Origin: QNZT01 sp964573205
GTDB taxonomy: Bacteria; Campylobacterota; Campylobacteria; Campylobacterales; QNZT01
Length of the DNA stretch: 64,000 bases
Reading direction: 5' to 3'
NCBI GenBank assembly: GCA_964573205.1
Contig: CAZNIT010000022.1
Coordinates: forward strand, 124,001-188,000
In this document: positions 8,292 through 17,380 of the stretch, piece after piece
Numbering within the stretch: position 1 is the first letter of the stretch
Layout of the letters: the number at the start of each line of letters is the position of its first letter
Notes under the pieces: generated by a model
Told to the model about the DNA's origin: nothing
What the model saw: only the letters and a program-made list of their open reading frames with translations
Database searches by the model: none
Translations under genes and position numbers: made by a program

Positions 8292-9678
8292 TACAGCGAA
8301 AAAAGAGAAAGAAGAGTTCATTCCTCTTCAAGAAAATTTCGTCCGCATATACGTTTGCGGACCGACCGTTTACGACGACGCCCATTTAGGACACGCAAGA
8401 AGCTCAATCGCTTTTGATCTGCTTAGAAGAGTCTTGATCGCTTTAGGATACGAGGTGACTTTCGTTAAAAATTTCACCGATATCGACGATAAAATCATTC
8501 AAAAGATGAATCAAAGCGGTAAAAGTATGCACCGTATCGTAACGCACTATATCAATAGATACAAAGAGGATATGCGGGCTTTAGGGGTGCTGGATGCGGA
8601 CATCGAACCAAAAGCGACTCAAAATATAGAAGCTATTATCGAGTTTATTTCGCACCTTGTAAAAAAAGGGTGCGCATATATAATCGACGGCGGAGTCTAT
8701 TTTGATACTTCAAAAGACGACCTCTATCTCTCTCTTTCTCGAAGAAACGCTAATGAGAGTCAAAATATAGCTCGAATCGAAACTAATACTCAAAAAAAAG
8801 ATCCCAAGGATTTCGCTTTATGGAAATTTTCAAAACCGAACGAACCCTCTTACGAGAGTCCGTGGGGAGCCGGAAGGCCGGGATGGCACATAGAGTGCTC
8901 GGCTATGATAAAAAAGCATTTGGCGACCCAAAACGAATATCAGATAGATATTCATGCCGGTGGAGCCGATCTGCTTTTTCCGCATCATGAAAACGAAGCC
9001 GCGCAGACTCGTTGCGAATCCGGTCAACATTTAGCGAAATATTGGATGCACAACGGATTTGTACAAATCGACGGTGAAAAGATGAGTAAATCTTTAGGAA
9101 ATTCTTTTTTTATAAAAGATGCGTTAAAAATTTACGACGGTGAGGTTCTTCGTTTTTATCTCTTGTCAACACACTACCGAGCCAATTTCAATTTCAACGA
9201 GGAGGATCTGAAATCTTCCAAAAAAAGATTGGATAAACTATATCGTCTAAAAAAAAGAATAAGCGTAAATAGCGGCTCGAGCGTTAAAAAAGAGTTCAAA
9301 CAAAAGGTTTTAGAAGCCCTCGAAGATGATCTGAATATCTCATTGGCTCTTTCGCACATAGATGAGATGGTTCAACAAACCAATGAAAAACTGGATCAAA
9401 ATCCGAAAAACAAGGCTCTAAAGAAGGAGACTTTTTCAAATATCTCTTTTATAAACGAGCTTTTAGGCATAGCCGGGAAAGACCCCTACGAATATTTTCA
9501 ACAAGGTATAGACGAAAATACAAAACGAAAAATCCAAGAGTTGATGAAAAAGAGAGATTTAGCTAAAAAAAATAGAGATTTCGAAGCAAGTGACGCCATT
9601 AGAGAAGAGTTGGCTCAAATGGGAATTCAGATCATGGATACGCCAAACGGAAGTGTCTGGGAAAAAAAAGAGGAGTAA
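8278..9678 (+). CDS. cysS: Cysteinyl-tRNA synthetase
   Basis: This class I aminoacyl-tRNA synthetase charges tRNA-Cys. Residues near the N terminus read VCGPTVYDDAHLGHARS, combining the HIGH-type motif (HLGH) with a zinc-ligand cysteine. Other landmarks are KNFTDIDDKI, GRPGWHIECSAM, GGADLLFPHHENE and the KMSKS loop in GEKMSKSLGN. The 466-residue length is normal. The start is GTG at 8278, inside the end of murJ, preceded by GGAA; the N-terminal FIYNTAKKEKEEF aligns with the usual beginning of the family, which supports this start. Confidence 0.96.
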   Translation: MFIYNTAKKEKEEFIPLQENFVRIYVCGPTVYDDAHLGHARSSIAFDLLRRVLIALGYEVTFVKNFTDIDDKIIQKMNQSGKSMHRIVTHYINRYKEDMRALGVLDADIEPKATQNIEAIIEFISHLVKKGCAYIIDGGVYFDTSKDDLYLSLSRRNANESQNIARIETNTQKKDPKDFALWKFSKPNEPSYESPWGAGRPGWHIECSAMIKKHLATQNEYQIDIHAGGADLLFPHHENEAAQTRCESGQHLAKYWMHNGFVQIDGEKMSKSLGNSFFIKDALKIYDGEVLRFYLLSTHYRANFNFNEEDLKSSKKRLDKLYRLKKRISVNSGSSVKKEFKQKVLEALEDDLNISLALSHIDEMVQQTNEKLDQNPKNKALKKETFSNISFINELLGIAGKDPYEYFQQGIDENTKRKIQELMKKRDLAKKNRDFEASDAIREELAQMGIQIMDTPNGSVWEKKEE

Positions 9679-9785
9679 TATCGACAACTATCGTAAATAA
9701 ACGGTAATCAAGGAGTTGAAACGGATTCGATAAATAACCATTAGTGAATTTTTGAAACATAATGTTCTTTTTATCTCTAGGAAGG

Positions 9786-9814
9786 TTTACAAAAGTAAAA
9801 TTATATTGTATAAT
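9786..9814 (+). promoter_or_regulatory. Sigma-70 promoter for the two-gene envelope unit
   Basis: TTTACA, exactly 17 bases, then a perfect TATAAT. The predicted start of transcription is near 9821, leaving a leader of about 97 bases before the ATG at 9918. The rest of the 239-base gap after cysS (9679-9917) shows nothing else that I can support. Confidence 0.65.
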
Positions 9815-9917
9815 CTTTATGTAAGCAAAGATTAATTTTCTTTGTATATCATAAAGATAGCTATTTTTTTCCGCTAAAATAGTTTTTACTAAACCAATAT
9901 CAATAAAGAGGCAGATT

Positions 9918-10691
9918 ATGACAAGCAACAATGTACTGTGGTTAGGTATGCTTTTGTTTTTGCTGCTTGTCACTTCATGTGTGGTTCACTTTATAGATAA
10001 CTACAATCCGCACATTCAACAGATAACGCATATCCAAAGCGACTCTTTGGAACGATCGTCAAACGACCCTTTCTCTAAAGATGTCGAAATAGATACTTTC
10101 ATAGGAGACGAACTTCAAAAAGGTCTGGAAAAATTAACGATTCCCGCATCGAAAATATATATAAGCGATATGAACGATTCAAATAAGAATATCCTTTCAA
10201 CCGATCTCAAAACTCAAAATAGCTCAATTAGCGTCAAAAGCGAACAACCACCGCTTAAAATAGCGAACAAAATAGATAAAAAAATCATCCCGAAAAAAGA
10301 GAAAACCGTTAAAAAAGCGCCAAAAAAGATTAAAACGGTCAAAAAACCTAAAAAGGTGAAAAAAGTACGTAAAATTTCCATCGAGTCGGTTATTTTGACA
10401 AAAGAGCTATATCCAAAGCATACGAATCTAGTTACGATGGAAAGAACTTTTTTCAATGATATTATAAAAAGAGTCAAAAACGACGAAAATCTTTTTATAA
10501 AGATCAATTGCGGACATATAACTCCCAAAATGAGGAGATATCTTCAAAAAATAGTCGCCTATTTAAGAAAAAACGGATTGAAATCGTCACAAATCAAAAT
10601 CGTAACAGAAAAATTAAAGAACAAACAAAATATAGTAGAAACAAACGGTAGAAACGATTTTATGGAATTATCACTCATAGAAAGGATATAA
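9918..10691 (+). CDS. Envelope-anchored protein with lysine-rich linker, unknown function
   Basis: The 257-residue protein begins with a hydrophobic segment ending LLVTSCVV. VTSC fits a lipobox, but the n-region lacks positive charge, so it may instead be a plain membrane anchor. Residues about 115-155 are strikingly lysine/proline-rich (KKAPKKIKTVKKPKK and similar), resembling linkers that cross the periplasm or bind the wall, as in TonB-like proteins. The C-terminal 100 residues form a folded region (LTKELYPKHTNLVTMERTFF, INCGHITPKMRRYLQKIVAYL) that I do not recognise. It is followed after four bases by an anchored coiled-coil protein; the pair shares a promoter at 9786. Confidence 0.6.
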   Translation: MTSNNVLWLGMLLFLLLVTSCVVHFIDNYNPHIQQITHIQSDSLERSSNDPFSKDVEIDTFIGDELQKGLEKLTIPASKIYISDMNDSNKNILSTDLKTQNSSISVKSEQPPLKIANKIDKKIIPKKEKTVKKAPKKIKTVKKPKKVKKVRKISIESVILTKELYPKHTNLVTMERTFFNDIIKRVKNDENLFIKINCGHITPKMRRYLQKIVAYLRKNGLKSSQIKIVTEKLKNKQNIVETNGRNDFMELSLIERI

Positions 10692-10695
10692 ACGG

Positions 10696-11574
10696 ATGTC
10701 TATGATAGAACTTATCACAAAAATTTCCCTATGCCTGGTTGCAGCCGCGATTTTGGGCTTTTTAGTCGGATGGTTATTTTCCGCGCTTTTTAAAAGTGAA
10801 AAAACGCAAAAGAGGTATAACGCTCTTTATGACGAATTTGAAGTAAAAGAGAGTGAACTCAAACAGCTTCATCAAGATTTCTCAACCCTTCAAAACAGTC
10901 TCGACGAATGTGAAAAAAGATATAACGAATGCGAAAAAGAGAGACTCAACACTCAGATGGATCAAGAGAGCAACCAACGATACCTAAGACAGATGAAAGA
11001 GCTGGAGTCGGAAAATCAGATGCTAATCTCACAAATCAAGGAGCAGAAATTATGTGAAGATGAAAACGAACTTCTAAAAGACGAAATAAGAGTACTGGAA
11101 GATGAAAAACAAAACCTTTTAGATCAAATAGATACTTATAAAGAGTATGAACATAACTATAAAGCATTGATAGTGGAAATAGAATCTTTAAAAAGCGAAA
11201 AAGAGAAGCTGCAAAAAGAGTCGTCGGCAACTAAAAAAGAAGGTTCTCTCTCCAAAGAGGAGTATGAAAGGTTGATGCAAGATATACTCACTCTAAGAAA
11301 CGAGGCTTCCGAAATAAAAAAGAAAAAAGATGAACTTGAAAACGCAGTATCTAAACTAAAAAAGGAACTTGAAAAAAAAGATGAAGCCATTTTAAAACTA
11401 CAAGATACTTCCGTAACGAACGAAGATAGAATTTTACCGCCGGAATCGAACACTCAAGAGAGCAGAGAAAAACTCGATACGGAAGTTTGCAAAGATGAAA
11501 AAGAGAGTGAAAACATAAAGATAAAAACACTCTCTCAATTGATAAACGAGACGCTCAAGGAGATCAGAAAATAA
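10696..11574 (+). CDS. Single-TM coiled-coil protein
   Basis: A 292-residue protein with one N-terminal membrane helix (about residues 8-32, LVAAAILGFLVGWLFSALF) and then a nearly continuous coiled coil of about 220 residues rich in Glu/Lys/Leu heptads. The C-terminal end (KTLSQLINETLKEIRK) may be a short separate helix. A cytoplasmic coiled coil is more likely, given the basic residues straight after the helix. The layout recalls anchored scaffolds such as YhcB/ZapG or RmuC, but there is no nuclease domain. It follows the lysine-rich anchored protein after four bases, with AAAGGATATAAACGG as its ribosome-binding region. Function unknown. Confidence 0.6.
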   Translation: MSMIELITKISLCLVAAAILGFLVGWLFSALFKSEKTQKRYNALYDEFEVKESELKQLHQDFSTLQNSLDECEKRYNECEKERLNTQMDQESNQRYLRQMKELESENQMLISQIKEQKLCEDENELLKDEIRVLEDEKQNLLDQIDTYKEYEHNYKALIVEIESLKSEKEKLQKESSATKKEGSLSKEEYERLMQDILTLRNEASEIKKKKDELENAVSKLKKELEKKDEAILKLQDTSVTNEDRILPPESNTQESREKLDTEVCKDEKESENIKIKTLSQLINETLKEIRK

Positions 11575-11631
11575 CCCCTACGACTATAAATATCAAAAAA
11601 AGGGATATAGCTGTATTTAATAATAAATTTG

Positions 11632-11709
11632 TATAATCTCTCACAGAATATCCCCTTTAAAAGGGCGGCAGCTTAATTTTGACTGCATAAATCACAAACG
11701 GCAAAAACA
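11632..11709 (+). promoter_or_regulatory. Promoter -10 box and leader of the pyrD operon
   Basis: TGTATAAT ends at 11637 with no good -35, the usual look of Campylobacterota promoters. The roughly 65-base leader that follows contains two inverted repeats: CCCTTT/AAAGGG, around a single A, and GCAG/CTGC. pyrD has no clear Shine-Dalgarno sequence. An attenuation role is possible but unproven. Confidence 0.4.
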
Positions 11710-12771
11710 ATGATCAAATACGACGACATAAAAAAATATATTTATAAATTGGATCCTGAGATCGCACACTCTGTCGTAGAGGGAGGTGCTAGGATAGTGA
11801 TAAACTACCTACCCTTCTTACTGCCGGCAATCAAATCGAAATACTCTTTTAACGACGAGAGACTCTCTCAAAATATTTTTAATGTGAACTTTCCAAACCC
11901 TGTGGGTATGGCCGCGGGATTTGATAAAAACGCTACGATGATTCCGTTTCTCGAATCTCTAGGTTTCGGATATGTCGAGTTCGGTACTATCACGCCCCGT
12001 CCGCAAAGCGGAAACGCAAAACCGAGACTCTTTCGTTTTATCGAACATAATTCCCTTCAAAACGCAATGGGATTCAATAACCAAGGGCTTACGAAAGTGA
12101 AAAAAAGAGTCCAAAGGCTCTACCCATACTCCATACCTCTTGGAGCGAATATCGGCAAAAATAAGACGACCACCGAAGCCGACGCTATTAAGGACTACGA
12201 ACTTTTGATAAACGCATATAAAGATTATTGCGATTACATTGTCATAAATATCTCTTCACCGAATACTCCCGGATTAAGAGATTTACAAAACGAGAGATTC
12301 ATAAAAGAGATTTTCACGCTAGCTAGCACAATAACTAACAAACCGGTTCTTCTTAAAATCGCTCCCGATTTAAAGAAAAAAGATATGTTGAACATATGCT
12401 CTATCGCACTACAGCACGGCGCAAAAGGAATCATCGCCACAAATACGACGATAGATTATTCGCTTTTGCCTAACGCCAAAGGTTTCGGAGGTATCAGCGG
12501 AGACGTGTTAAGAGAAAAAAGTTTCAAAGCTTTCGATACTTTAGCCGAAGAGTTTTTCTTTCAAACGACTCTAATCAGCGTTGGAGGAATAAGCGACGCG
12601 AACGAAGCCTACAAAAGATTGAAAGCCGGTGCCAGTCTCATACAAATTTACAGCGCATTTATCTTTAAAGGCCCCTCGTTGGTGAAACGGATCAATGAAG
12701 GTATTCTTGAACTTATGAAAAAGGACGGTGTCGAAAATATATCACAAATCATAGGAATTGATAGAAAATGA
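11710..12771 (+). CDS. pyrD: Dihydroorotate dehydrogenase, quinone-dependent (class 2)
   Basis: PyrD oxidises dihydroorotate to orotate, passing electrons to membrane quinone, in pyrimidine synthesis. The 353-residue length and N-terminal amphipathic extension (residues 1-40) mark the class 2 membrane-associated form. Landmarks are PVGMAAGFDKNA, FGYVEFGTITPRPQSGN, NAMGFNNQG, NISSPNTPGLRDLQ (with the catalytic-base serine of class 2), LLKIAPDL, IIATNTT and LISVGGISDANEAYKRLKAGAS for FMN phosphate binding. The stop overlaps the start of the peptidase gene (ATGA). It heads a seven-gene run ending with yggS. Confidence 0.96.
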   Translation: MIKYDDIKKYIYKLDPEIAHSVVEGGARIVINYLPFLLPAIKSKYSFNDERLSQNIFNVNFPNPVGMAAGFDKNATMIPFLESLGFGYVEFGTITPRPQSGNAKPRLFRFIEHNSLQNAMGFNNQGLTKVKKRVQRLYPYSIPLGANIGKNKTTTEADAIKDYELLINAYKDYCDYIVINISSPNTPGLRDLQNERFIKEIFTLASTITNKPVLLKIAPDLKKKDMLNICSIALQHGAKGIIATNTTIDYSLLPNAKGFGGISGDVLREKSFKAFDTLAEEFFFQTTLISVGGISDANEAYKRLKAGASLIQIYSAFIFKGPSLVKRINEGILELMKKDGVENISQIIGIDRK

Positions 12772-14084
12772 TCAAAATATCTATATTTATACTACTAACA
12801 TTAGGAGTTTTAATGGGAAATACACTCCCGAAACATTATACGAAAACACTTGAAAATGGACTTCAAATAGTCGTCATCCCGATGAAAAACAACTCAAAAG
12901 TTATAACTACGGATATCTTTTACAAAGTCGGAAGCGGTGATGAAATTATGAGTAAAAGCGGTATAGCACATATGCTCGAACATCTCAATTTCAAATCTAC
13001 TAAAAATCTAAAAGCCGGCGAATTCGATGAAATAGTAAAAGGATTCGGAGGGTTCAACAACGCCTCGACAGGTTTTGATTATACGCAATATTTTATCAAA
13101 TCTGCTTCGAAAAATCTTCCGAAATCTCTGGATCTATTTGCGGAACTTATGCAAAATTTGAACCTAAAAGATGAAGAGTTTCAACCCGAGAGAGATGTCG
13201 TTTTGGAAGAGAGACGATGGAGAACCGACAACAACCCGTTTGGATATCTCTACTTTAGACTCTTTAACAACGCTTATATATATCATTCCTATCATTGGAC
13301 GCCTATCGGTTTTACGAACGATATAAAAAACTGGACGATCCAAGATATACGCTCCTTTCATAAGATGTATTATCAACCTCAAAACGCTATTTTGGTAGTT
13401 GCCGGAGATATAGAGCCGAAAACTGTTTTCAAAGAAGCCCAAAGAGCTTTCGCAAAGATAAAAAACAGCGGTAAAATTTTAAGAAACCATCAAGTGGAGC
13501 CTCCTCAAGACGGAGCTAAAAGAGTTGAAATAGACAAAGAGAGCGAAGTTCAAATGGTGGCGATCTCTTTTCATATTCCAAACTTCCAAAGTCCCGACCA
13601 GGTGGCTCTATCTGCTATCAGCGAACTTTTAAGCAGCGGTAAAAGCAGTCGTCTAAATAGTCTGTTAATAGACAAACTTCAACTTGTAAACTCCATATCC
13701 GCGTACAATATGGAGACTAAAGACCCCGGTATATTTCTATTTTTAGCCGTGTGCAATCCGGGAGTTAAGGCCGAAGAGGTGGAAAAAATCTTATGGCAAG
13801 AGATCGAAAAGTTAAAAAGTGAAGAGGTGGATGAAAAAGAGCTGGAAAAGATAAAGATAAACACGAAATCCGATTTTATATTTAGCATGCAAAATTCTCA
13901 AACGCTTGTAAACATTTTCGGTTCATATATGGCTAGAGGGGATATAAAACCGCTTTTGGATTACGAAAAAAATCTTTTAAAACTTACACCAAAAGATATC
14001 AAAGAGGTGGCCAACAGATACTTTAGCATTAAAAATTCGACTACCGTGATTCTTAGAAAAAACGGCGACAAGGAGCAAAAATGA
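12768..14084 (+). CDS. M16 family zinc peptidase, periplasmic
   Basis: A 438-residue peptidase of the pitrilysin family with a signal sequence at residues 1-17. The inverted zinc site HMLEH (in GIAHMLEHLNFKST) supplies two histidines and the catalytic glutamate, and the third zinc ligand lies in ERDVVLEERRW. The second M16 half (LSSGKSSRLNSLLIDK and IFGSYMARGD) is inactive by design, as in PqqL-like enzymes. Start and stop overlap pyrD and dapA by four bases each. From memory, C. jejuni has an M16 protease in the same place before dapA. Its periplasmic substrate is unknown. Confidence 0.9.
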   Translation: MIKISIFILLTLGVLMGNTLPKHYTKTLENGLQIVVIPMKNNSKVITTDIFYKVGSGDEIMSKSGIAHMLEHLNFKSTKNLKAGEFDEIVKGFGGFNNASTGFDYTQYFIKSASKNLPKSLDLFAELMQNLNLKDEEFQPERDVVLEERRWRTDNNPFGYLYFRLFNNAYIYHSYHWTPIGFTNDIKNWTIQDIRSFHKMYYQPQNAILVVAGDIEPKTVFKEAQRAFAKIKNSGKILRNHQVEPPQDGAKRVEIDKESEVQMVAISFHIPNFQSPDQVALSAISELLSSGKSSRLNSLLIDKLQLVNSISAYNMETKDPGIFLFLAVCNPGVKAEEVEKILWQEIEKLKSEEVDEKELEKIKINTKSDFIFSMQNSQTLVNIFGSYMARGDIKPLLDYEKNLLKLTPKDIKEVANRYFSIKNSTTVILRKNGDKEQK

Positions 14085-14968
14085 GTGGACCTATCGGTGC
14101 TATGACCGCACTTATAACACCTTTAAAAAACAATAAACTGGATACTGAAACTTATGAGAAACTCATAAAAAGGCAAATTAAGAATAAAATCGATGCCGTC
14201 GTGCCGGTAGGAACTACGGGAGAGAGCGCGACACTCAGTCATAGCGAGCATAAGGAGTGCATTGAGATCGCCGTCAATGTATGCAAAAAAACGAAAACGA
14301 AAGTTTTGGCGGGTGCGGGTAGCAACGCGACCAGCGAAGCGGTGGAATTGGCTCAATTTGCACAAAAACACGGCGCAGACGGTATCTTATCTGTCACACC
14401 ATATTACAATAAACCTCCGCAATATGGGCTTTATAGACATTATAAAGCTATTGCCGATTCGATTGAGATTCCGGTATTGCTCTATAATGTTCCCGGACGA
14501 ACAGGTGTTGATTTGTTTGCCGAGACTACCATCAAACTTTTTAACGAGTGTAAAAACATATACGGTGTAAAAGAGGCTACCGGCTCCATCCAAAGATGTG
14601 TCGAACTTCTCTCAAAAGAGCCGCGTCTTGCGGTCATAAGCGGCGATGACATGATCAATTATCCTCTTATTTCAAACGGAGGTACGGGAGTTATTTCGGT
14701 TACTGCTAATCTTTTACCAAAAAAGATTGCAAAACTTACACACTATGGAATGAAGGAGGAGTATAAAAAATCAAAAGCGATCAACGATGAGCTTTACGAT
14801 ATAAACAGCGTACTCTTTTGCGACTCAAATCCGATTCCCATCAAAGCGGCGATGCATATTGCCGGTCTCATACCTTCACTTGAGTACAGATTGCCGCTTG
14901 TAAAGCCGAGTCCGGAAAACTTTAAAAAAATTGAAGAGACTTTAAAAAAATATAACATAAACGCATAG
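14081..14968 (+). CDS. dapA: 4-hydroxy-tetrahydrodipicolinate synthase
   Basis: DapA condenses pyruvate with aspartate semialdehyde in the lysine/diaminopimelate route that supplies peptidoglycan. The protein has 295 residues. Motifs: GAMTALITPLKN, VPVGTTGESATLSH (active-site threonines), VTPYYNKPPQYGLYRHY (catalytic tyrosine), VLLYNVPGRTG, and GVKEATGSIQRC, which holds the Schiff-base lysine. The C-terminal SNPIPIKAAMH is typical. It overlaps the upstream peptidase by ATGA. Confidence 0.96.
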   Translation: MSGPIGAMTALITPLKNNKLDTETYEKLIKRQIKNKIDAVVPVGTTGESATLSHSEHKECIEIAVNVCKKTKTKVLAGAGSNATSEAVELAQFAQKHGADGILSVTPYYNKPPQYGLYRHYKAIADSIEIPVLLYNVPGRTGVDLFAETTIKLFNECKNIYGVKEATGSIQRCVELLSKEPRLAVISGDDMINYPLISNGGTGVISVTANLLPKKIAKLTHYGMKEEYKKSKAINDELYDINSVLFCDSNPIPIKAAMHIAGLIPSLEYRLPLVKPSPENFKKIEETLKKYNINA

Positions 14969-15007
14969 TACTACAACTTAGTGTATAAACAAGGAGAATA
15001 GAAGAAG

Positions 15008-15784
15008 ATGAAAGGTAAAACATTAGTTATCAGCGGCGCGACGAAGGGAATAGGAAAGGCTATCGCTTACGAGTTCGCCAAAGAAGGCGTGAATATAGCT
15101 TTCACATATAACTCAAATCAACAAGAGGCCGAAAAAATTGCCCAAGATATGCAAGATCTTTACGACATCAAAGCCAAATGTTATGCGCTAAATATCTTGG
15201 AACCGGAGACATATAAAGATCTTTTTAAATTGATAGATCAAGATTTCGATAGAGTTGACTTCTTTATCTCAAACGCCATGATATACGGTCGTCCGGTCGT
15301 TGGCGGATATGGAAAGTTTATGAAACTAAAACCGCGAGGTCTTAACAATATCTATACCGCGACTGTCAACGCGTTTGTCGTAGGAGCGCAGGAAGCCGCA
15401 AAAAGGATGGAAAAAGTAGGTGGCGGTAGTATCATATCTATGAGTTCTACCGGGAATATCACTTATATAGACAACTATGCCGGACACGGTACGAATAAAG
15501 CCGCCGTAGAGGCGATGGTGAGATATGCCGCTATGGAGCTGGGCGAAAAGAACATACGGGTAAATGCCGTAAGCGGAGGCCCTATAGATACCGACGCATT
15601 AAAAGCTTTCGTCAACTATGAAGAGGTCAAGAAAAAAACTGAACAAATCTCCCCTCTTGGACGCATAGGTCAGCCAAAAGATATCGCCGGAGCCTGTGTT
15701 TTTCTATGTAGCGATAAAGCTTCATGGATAACCGGTCAGACTCTGCTGGTTGAAGGCGGTACGACATTTAATGCAAAATGCTGA
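15008..15784 (+). CDS. SDR oxidoreductase, FabL-like enoyl-ACP reductase
   Basis: A 258-residue Rossmann enzyme with the SDR cofactor loop SGATKGIGKAIA at residues 9-20. The active site is Y157-X6-K164 (YAGHGTNKAA) rather than the classical YxxxK; this wider spacing is the signature of enoyl-ACP reductases. The following VNAVSGGPIDTDAL matches Bacillus FabL closely, as I recall it. A FabL-type NADPH-dependent reductase in fatty acid elongation is therefore the best guess. The Campylobacter homologue after dapA is commonly labelled a 7-alpha-hydroxysteroid dehydrogenase, which the active-site spacing does not support. Substrate remains to be shown. AGGAG lies upstream, and the end overlaps pgsA by seven bases. 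Confidence 0.75.
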   Translation: MKGKTLVISGATKGIGKAIAYEFAKEGVNIAFTYNSNQQEAEKIAQDMQDLYDIKAKCYALNILEPETYKDLFKLIDQDFDRVDFFISNAMIYGRPVVGGYGKFMKLKPRGLNNIYTATVNAFVVGAQEAAKRMEKVGGGSIISMSSTGNITYIDNYAGHGTNKAAVEAMVRYAAMELGEKNIRVNAVSGGPIDTDALKAFVNYEEVKKKTEQISPLGRIGQPKDIAGACVFLCSDKASWITGQTLLVEGGTTFNAKC

Positions 15785-16308
15785 ATCTTCCGAATCTTTT
15801 AGCTCTGCTTAGAATCGCATTGGCGCCTTTGATGTTTTGGCTACTGATAGACCGCGACAACACTATCTTTAGCGGAATCGACGTCAGTTGGCTGGATTTT
15901 GGTGCCGCTTTTATCTTTGTCGTGGCATCCGTAACGGACTTTTTCGACGGCTTTATAGCCCGCAGTTGGAATCAAATAACAAAACTCGGTTCCATTTTAG
16001 ATCCGCTGGCCGATAAAATGTTGATGCTTGCGGCCTTTTTGGGACTTGTTTACATACACAGAGCCAGTGTGACGGCCGTTTTTATCATACTTACAAGAGA
16101 GTTTTTCATAACAGGACTTCGTATTCAAGCCGCAAGCGAAGGCAGAAATATTTCGGCATCGTTTGCAGGTAAAGCAAAAACGGTTTTGCAGATGGTGGCG
16201 ATAGGTTTTTTGCTCATGAATTGGCCGTATGCAAATGAGTTTTTATGGGCGGCCGTTATTTTGACACTTTACTCCGGATGGGAGTATTTGAAAGGATTTT
16301 TCGATTAA
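15778..16308 (+). CDS. pgsA: CDP-diacylglycerol-glycerol-3-phosphate 3-phosphatidyltransferase
   Basis: PgsA makes phosphatidylglycerol phosphate, the first committed step to anionic phospholipids. The 176-residue inner-membrane protein has several hydrophobic helices and the full CDP-alcohol phosphotransferase motif DGxxAR(x8-9)GxxxDxxxD, read in TDFFDGFIARSW and then KLGSILDPLADKM. The N terminus LNLPNLLALLRIALAP is typical of PgsA. It overlaps the upstream reductase gene, which fits a lipid-synthesis pairing, and shares one base with the rseP start. Confidence 0.93.
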   Translation: MLNLPNLLALLRIALAPLMFWLLIDRDNTIFSGIDVSWLDFGAAFIFVVASVTDFFDGFIARSWNQITKLGSILDPLADKMLMLAAFLGLVYIHRASVTAVFIILTREFFITGLRIQAASEGRNISASFAGKAKTVLQMVAIGFLLMNWPYANEFLWAAVILTLYSGWEYLKGFFD

Positions 16309-17378
16309 TGGGAATATTAACATCTATTTTAGTCCTCTCGGCTTTGATCATATTTCATGAGTGGGGACACTTTCTAGCGGCACGCTATTTCGGTGTAAAG
16401 GTGGAAGAGTTCGGACTCGGTATGCCGATTTTGATAACAAAACCGATCGCGAAGAAAAAATGGGGCGATACCACTTACTCGTTTTATCCTATGCTTCTTG
16501 GCGGCTTTGTAAGAATGAAAGGTCAAGATGATTTTGATCTTAGTAAAAAAAGCGACGACCCGGACAGCTATATGTCAAAAAAACCATGGCAAAAAATCGT
16601 CATACTTTTGGCCGGACCGTTTGCGAATATTTTGTTGGCATTTTTGTTATATGTCTGGATAGCTCTTATAGGTGCGGAGGCTATGGCACCCGTTGTCGGA
16701 GCAACTTCGGAAAATTCGCCGGCACAAAAAGCTGGTATCATAAAAAGCGATAAAATTGTGGCGATAAATAACAAACCCGTAACCAAATGGGACGATATCG
16801 GCAAAATCATCACCTCCTCCCAAGGCTCGCTATTAGTGACCATCAAAAGAGGAAACGAACTGAAAAACTTAACGATAGTACCTTATATATCGGAAGCTAA
16901 GACGATATTCGCAGAGACTATACAAAAAAAGATGATAGGAATAGCGCCGACTGGAGAATTTGTGAAACTCCAACTCAACTCTCCTTCGGAAGTGTTGAAA
17001 TATGCATGGGATCAGACGATTTGGGCGACCGGCATAATAGTCAGAAGCTTGCAGAAGCTAATTGAAGGTATCATACCTGCCGATCAAATGGGAGGTATAG
17101 TCTCTATAGTACAAGTCACTTCACAAGCAAGCGCCATAGGCATAACTACACTTTTTGCACTAGCTGCTTTGATCTCCGTAAATCTAGGGGTATTGAATCT
17201 TTTGCCTATTCCGGCACTTGACGGCGGGCATATTATGTTCAATCTTTATGAAATGGTATTCAAAAGAGCGCCGAGCGAGAGAGTGTTTTACAATTTAACT
17301 GTCGCCGGCTGGGTTTTACTTTTATCGTTGATGGTCTTTACGACATATAACGATATAGCACGAATTATGGGAGGATAA
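16308..17378 (+). CDS. rseP: Site-2 zinc metalloprotease RseP (M50)
   Basis: An intramembrane protease that cleaves membrane-bound substrates such as anti-sigma factors and leftover signal peptides. The first helix carries HEWGH (HExxH zinc site) at about residues 19-23, and the last core helix has NLLPIPALDGGH with the third ligand aspartate. Between them is LLGGFVRMKGQDD and a single PDZ domain (ENSPAQKAGIIKSDKIVAIN); E. coli RseP has two. The frame is open from 16245, but that would bury 21 residues in pgsA; ATG at 16308, overlapping the pgsA stop by one base, gives the normal family N terminus and 356 residues. Confidence 0.94.
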   Translation: MGILTSILVLSALIIFHEWGHFLAARYFGVKVEEFGLGMPILITKPIAKKKWGDTTYSFYPMLLGGFVRMKGQDDFDLSKKSDDPDSYMSKKPWQKIVILLAGPFANILLAFLLYVWIALIGAEAMAPVVGATSENSPAQKAGIIKSDKIVAINNKPVTKWDDIGKIITSSQGSLLVTIKRGNELKNLTIVPYISEAKTIFAETIQKKMIGIAPTGEFVKLQLNSPSEVLKYAWDQTIWATGIIVRSLQKLIEGIIPADQMGGIVSIVQVTSQASAIGITTLFALAALISVNLGVLNLLPIPALDGGHIMFNLYEMVFKRAPSERVFYNLTVAGWVLLLSLMVFTTYNDIARIMGG

Positions 17379-17380
17379 TC

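Noticed and set aside
9632..9973. 113-codon leftward open frame across the gap between cysS and the lysine-rich protein gene
   Set aside because: Both of its ends lie inside well-supported rightward genes, it has no ribosome-binding site or recognisable domain, and the gap carries a good rightward promoter.
16245..16307. Longer N terminus for RseP (21 more codons)
   Set aside because: It would overlap pgsA by 64 bases and add residues before the normal family start; ATG at 16308 overlaps the pgsA stop by one base, as is common here.
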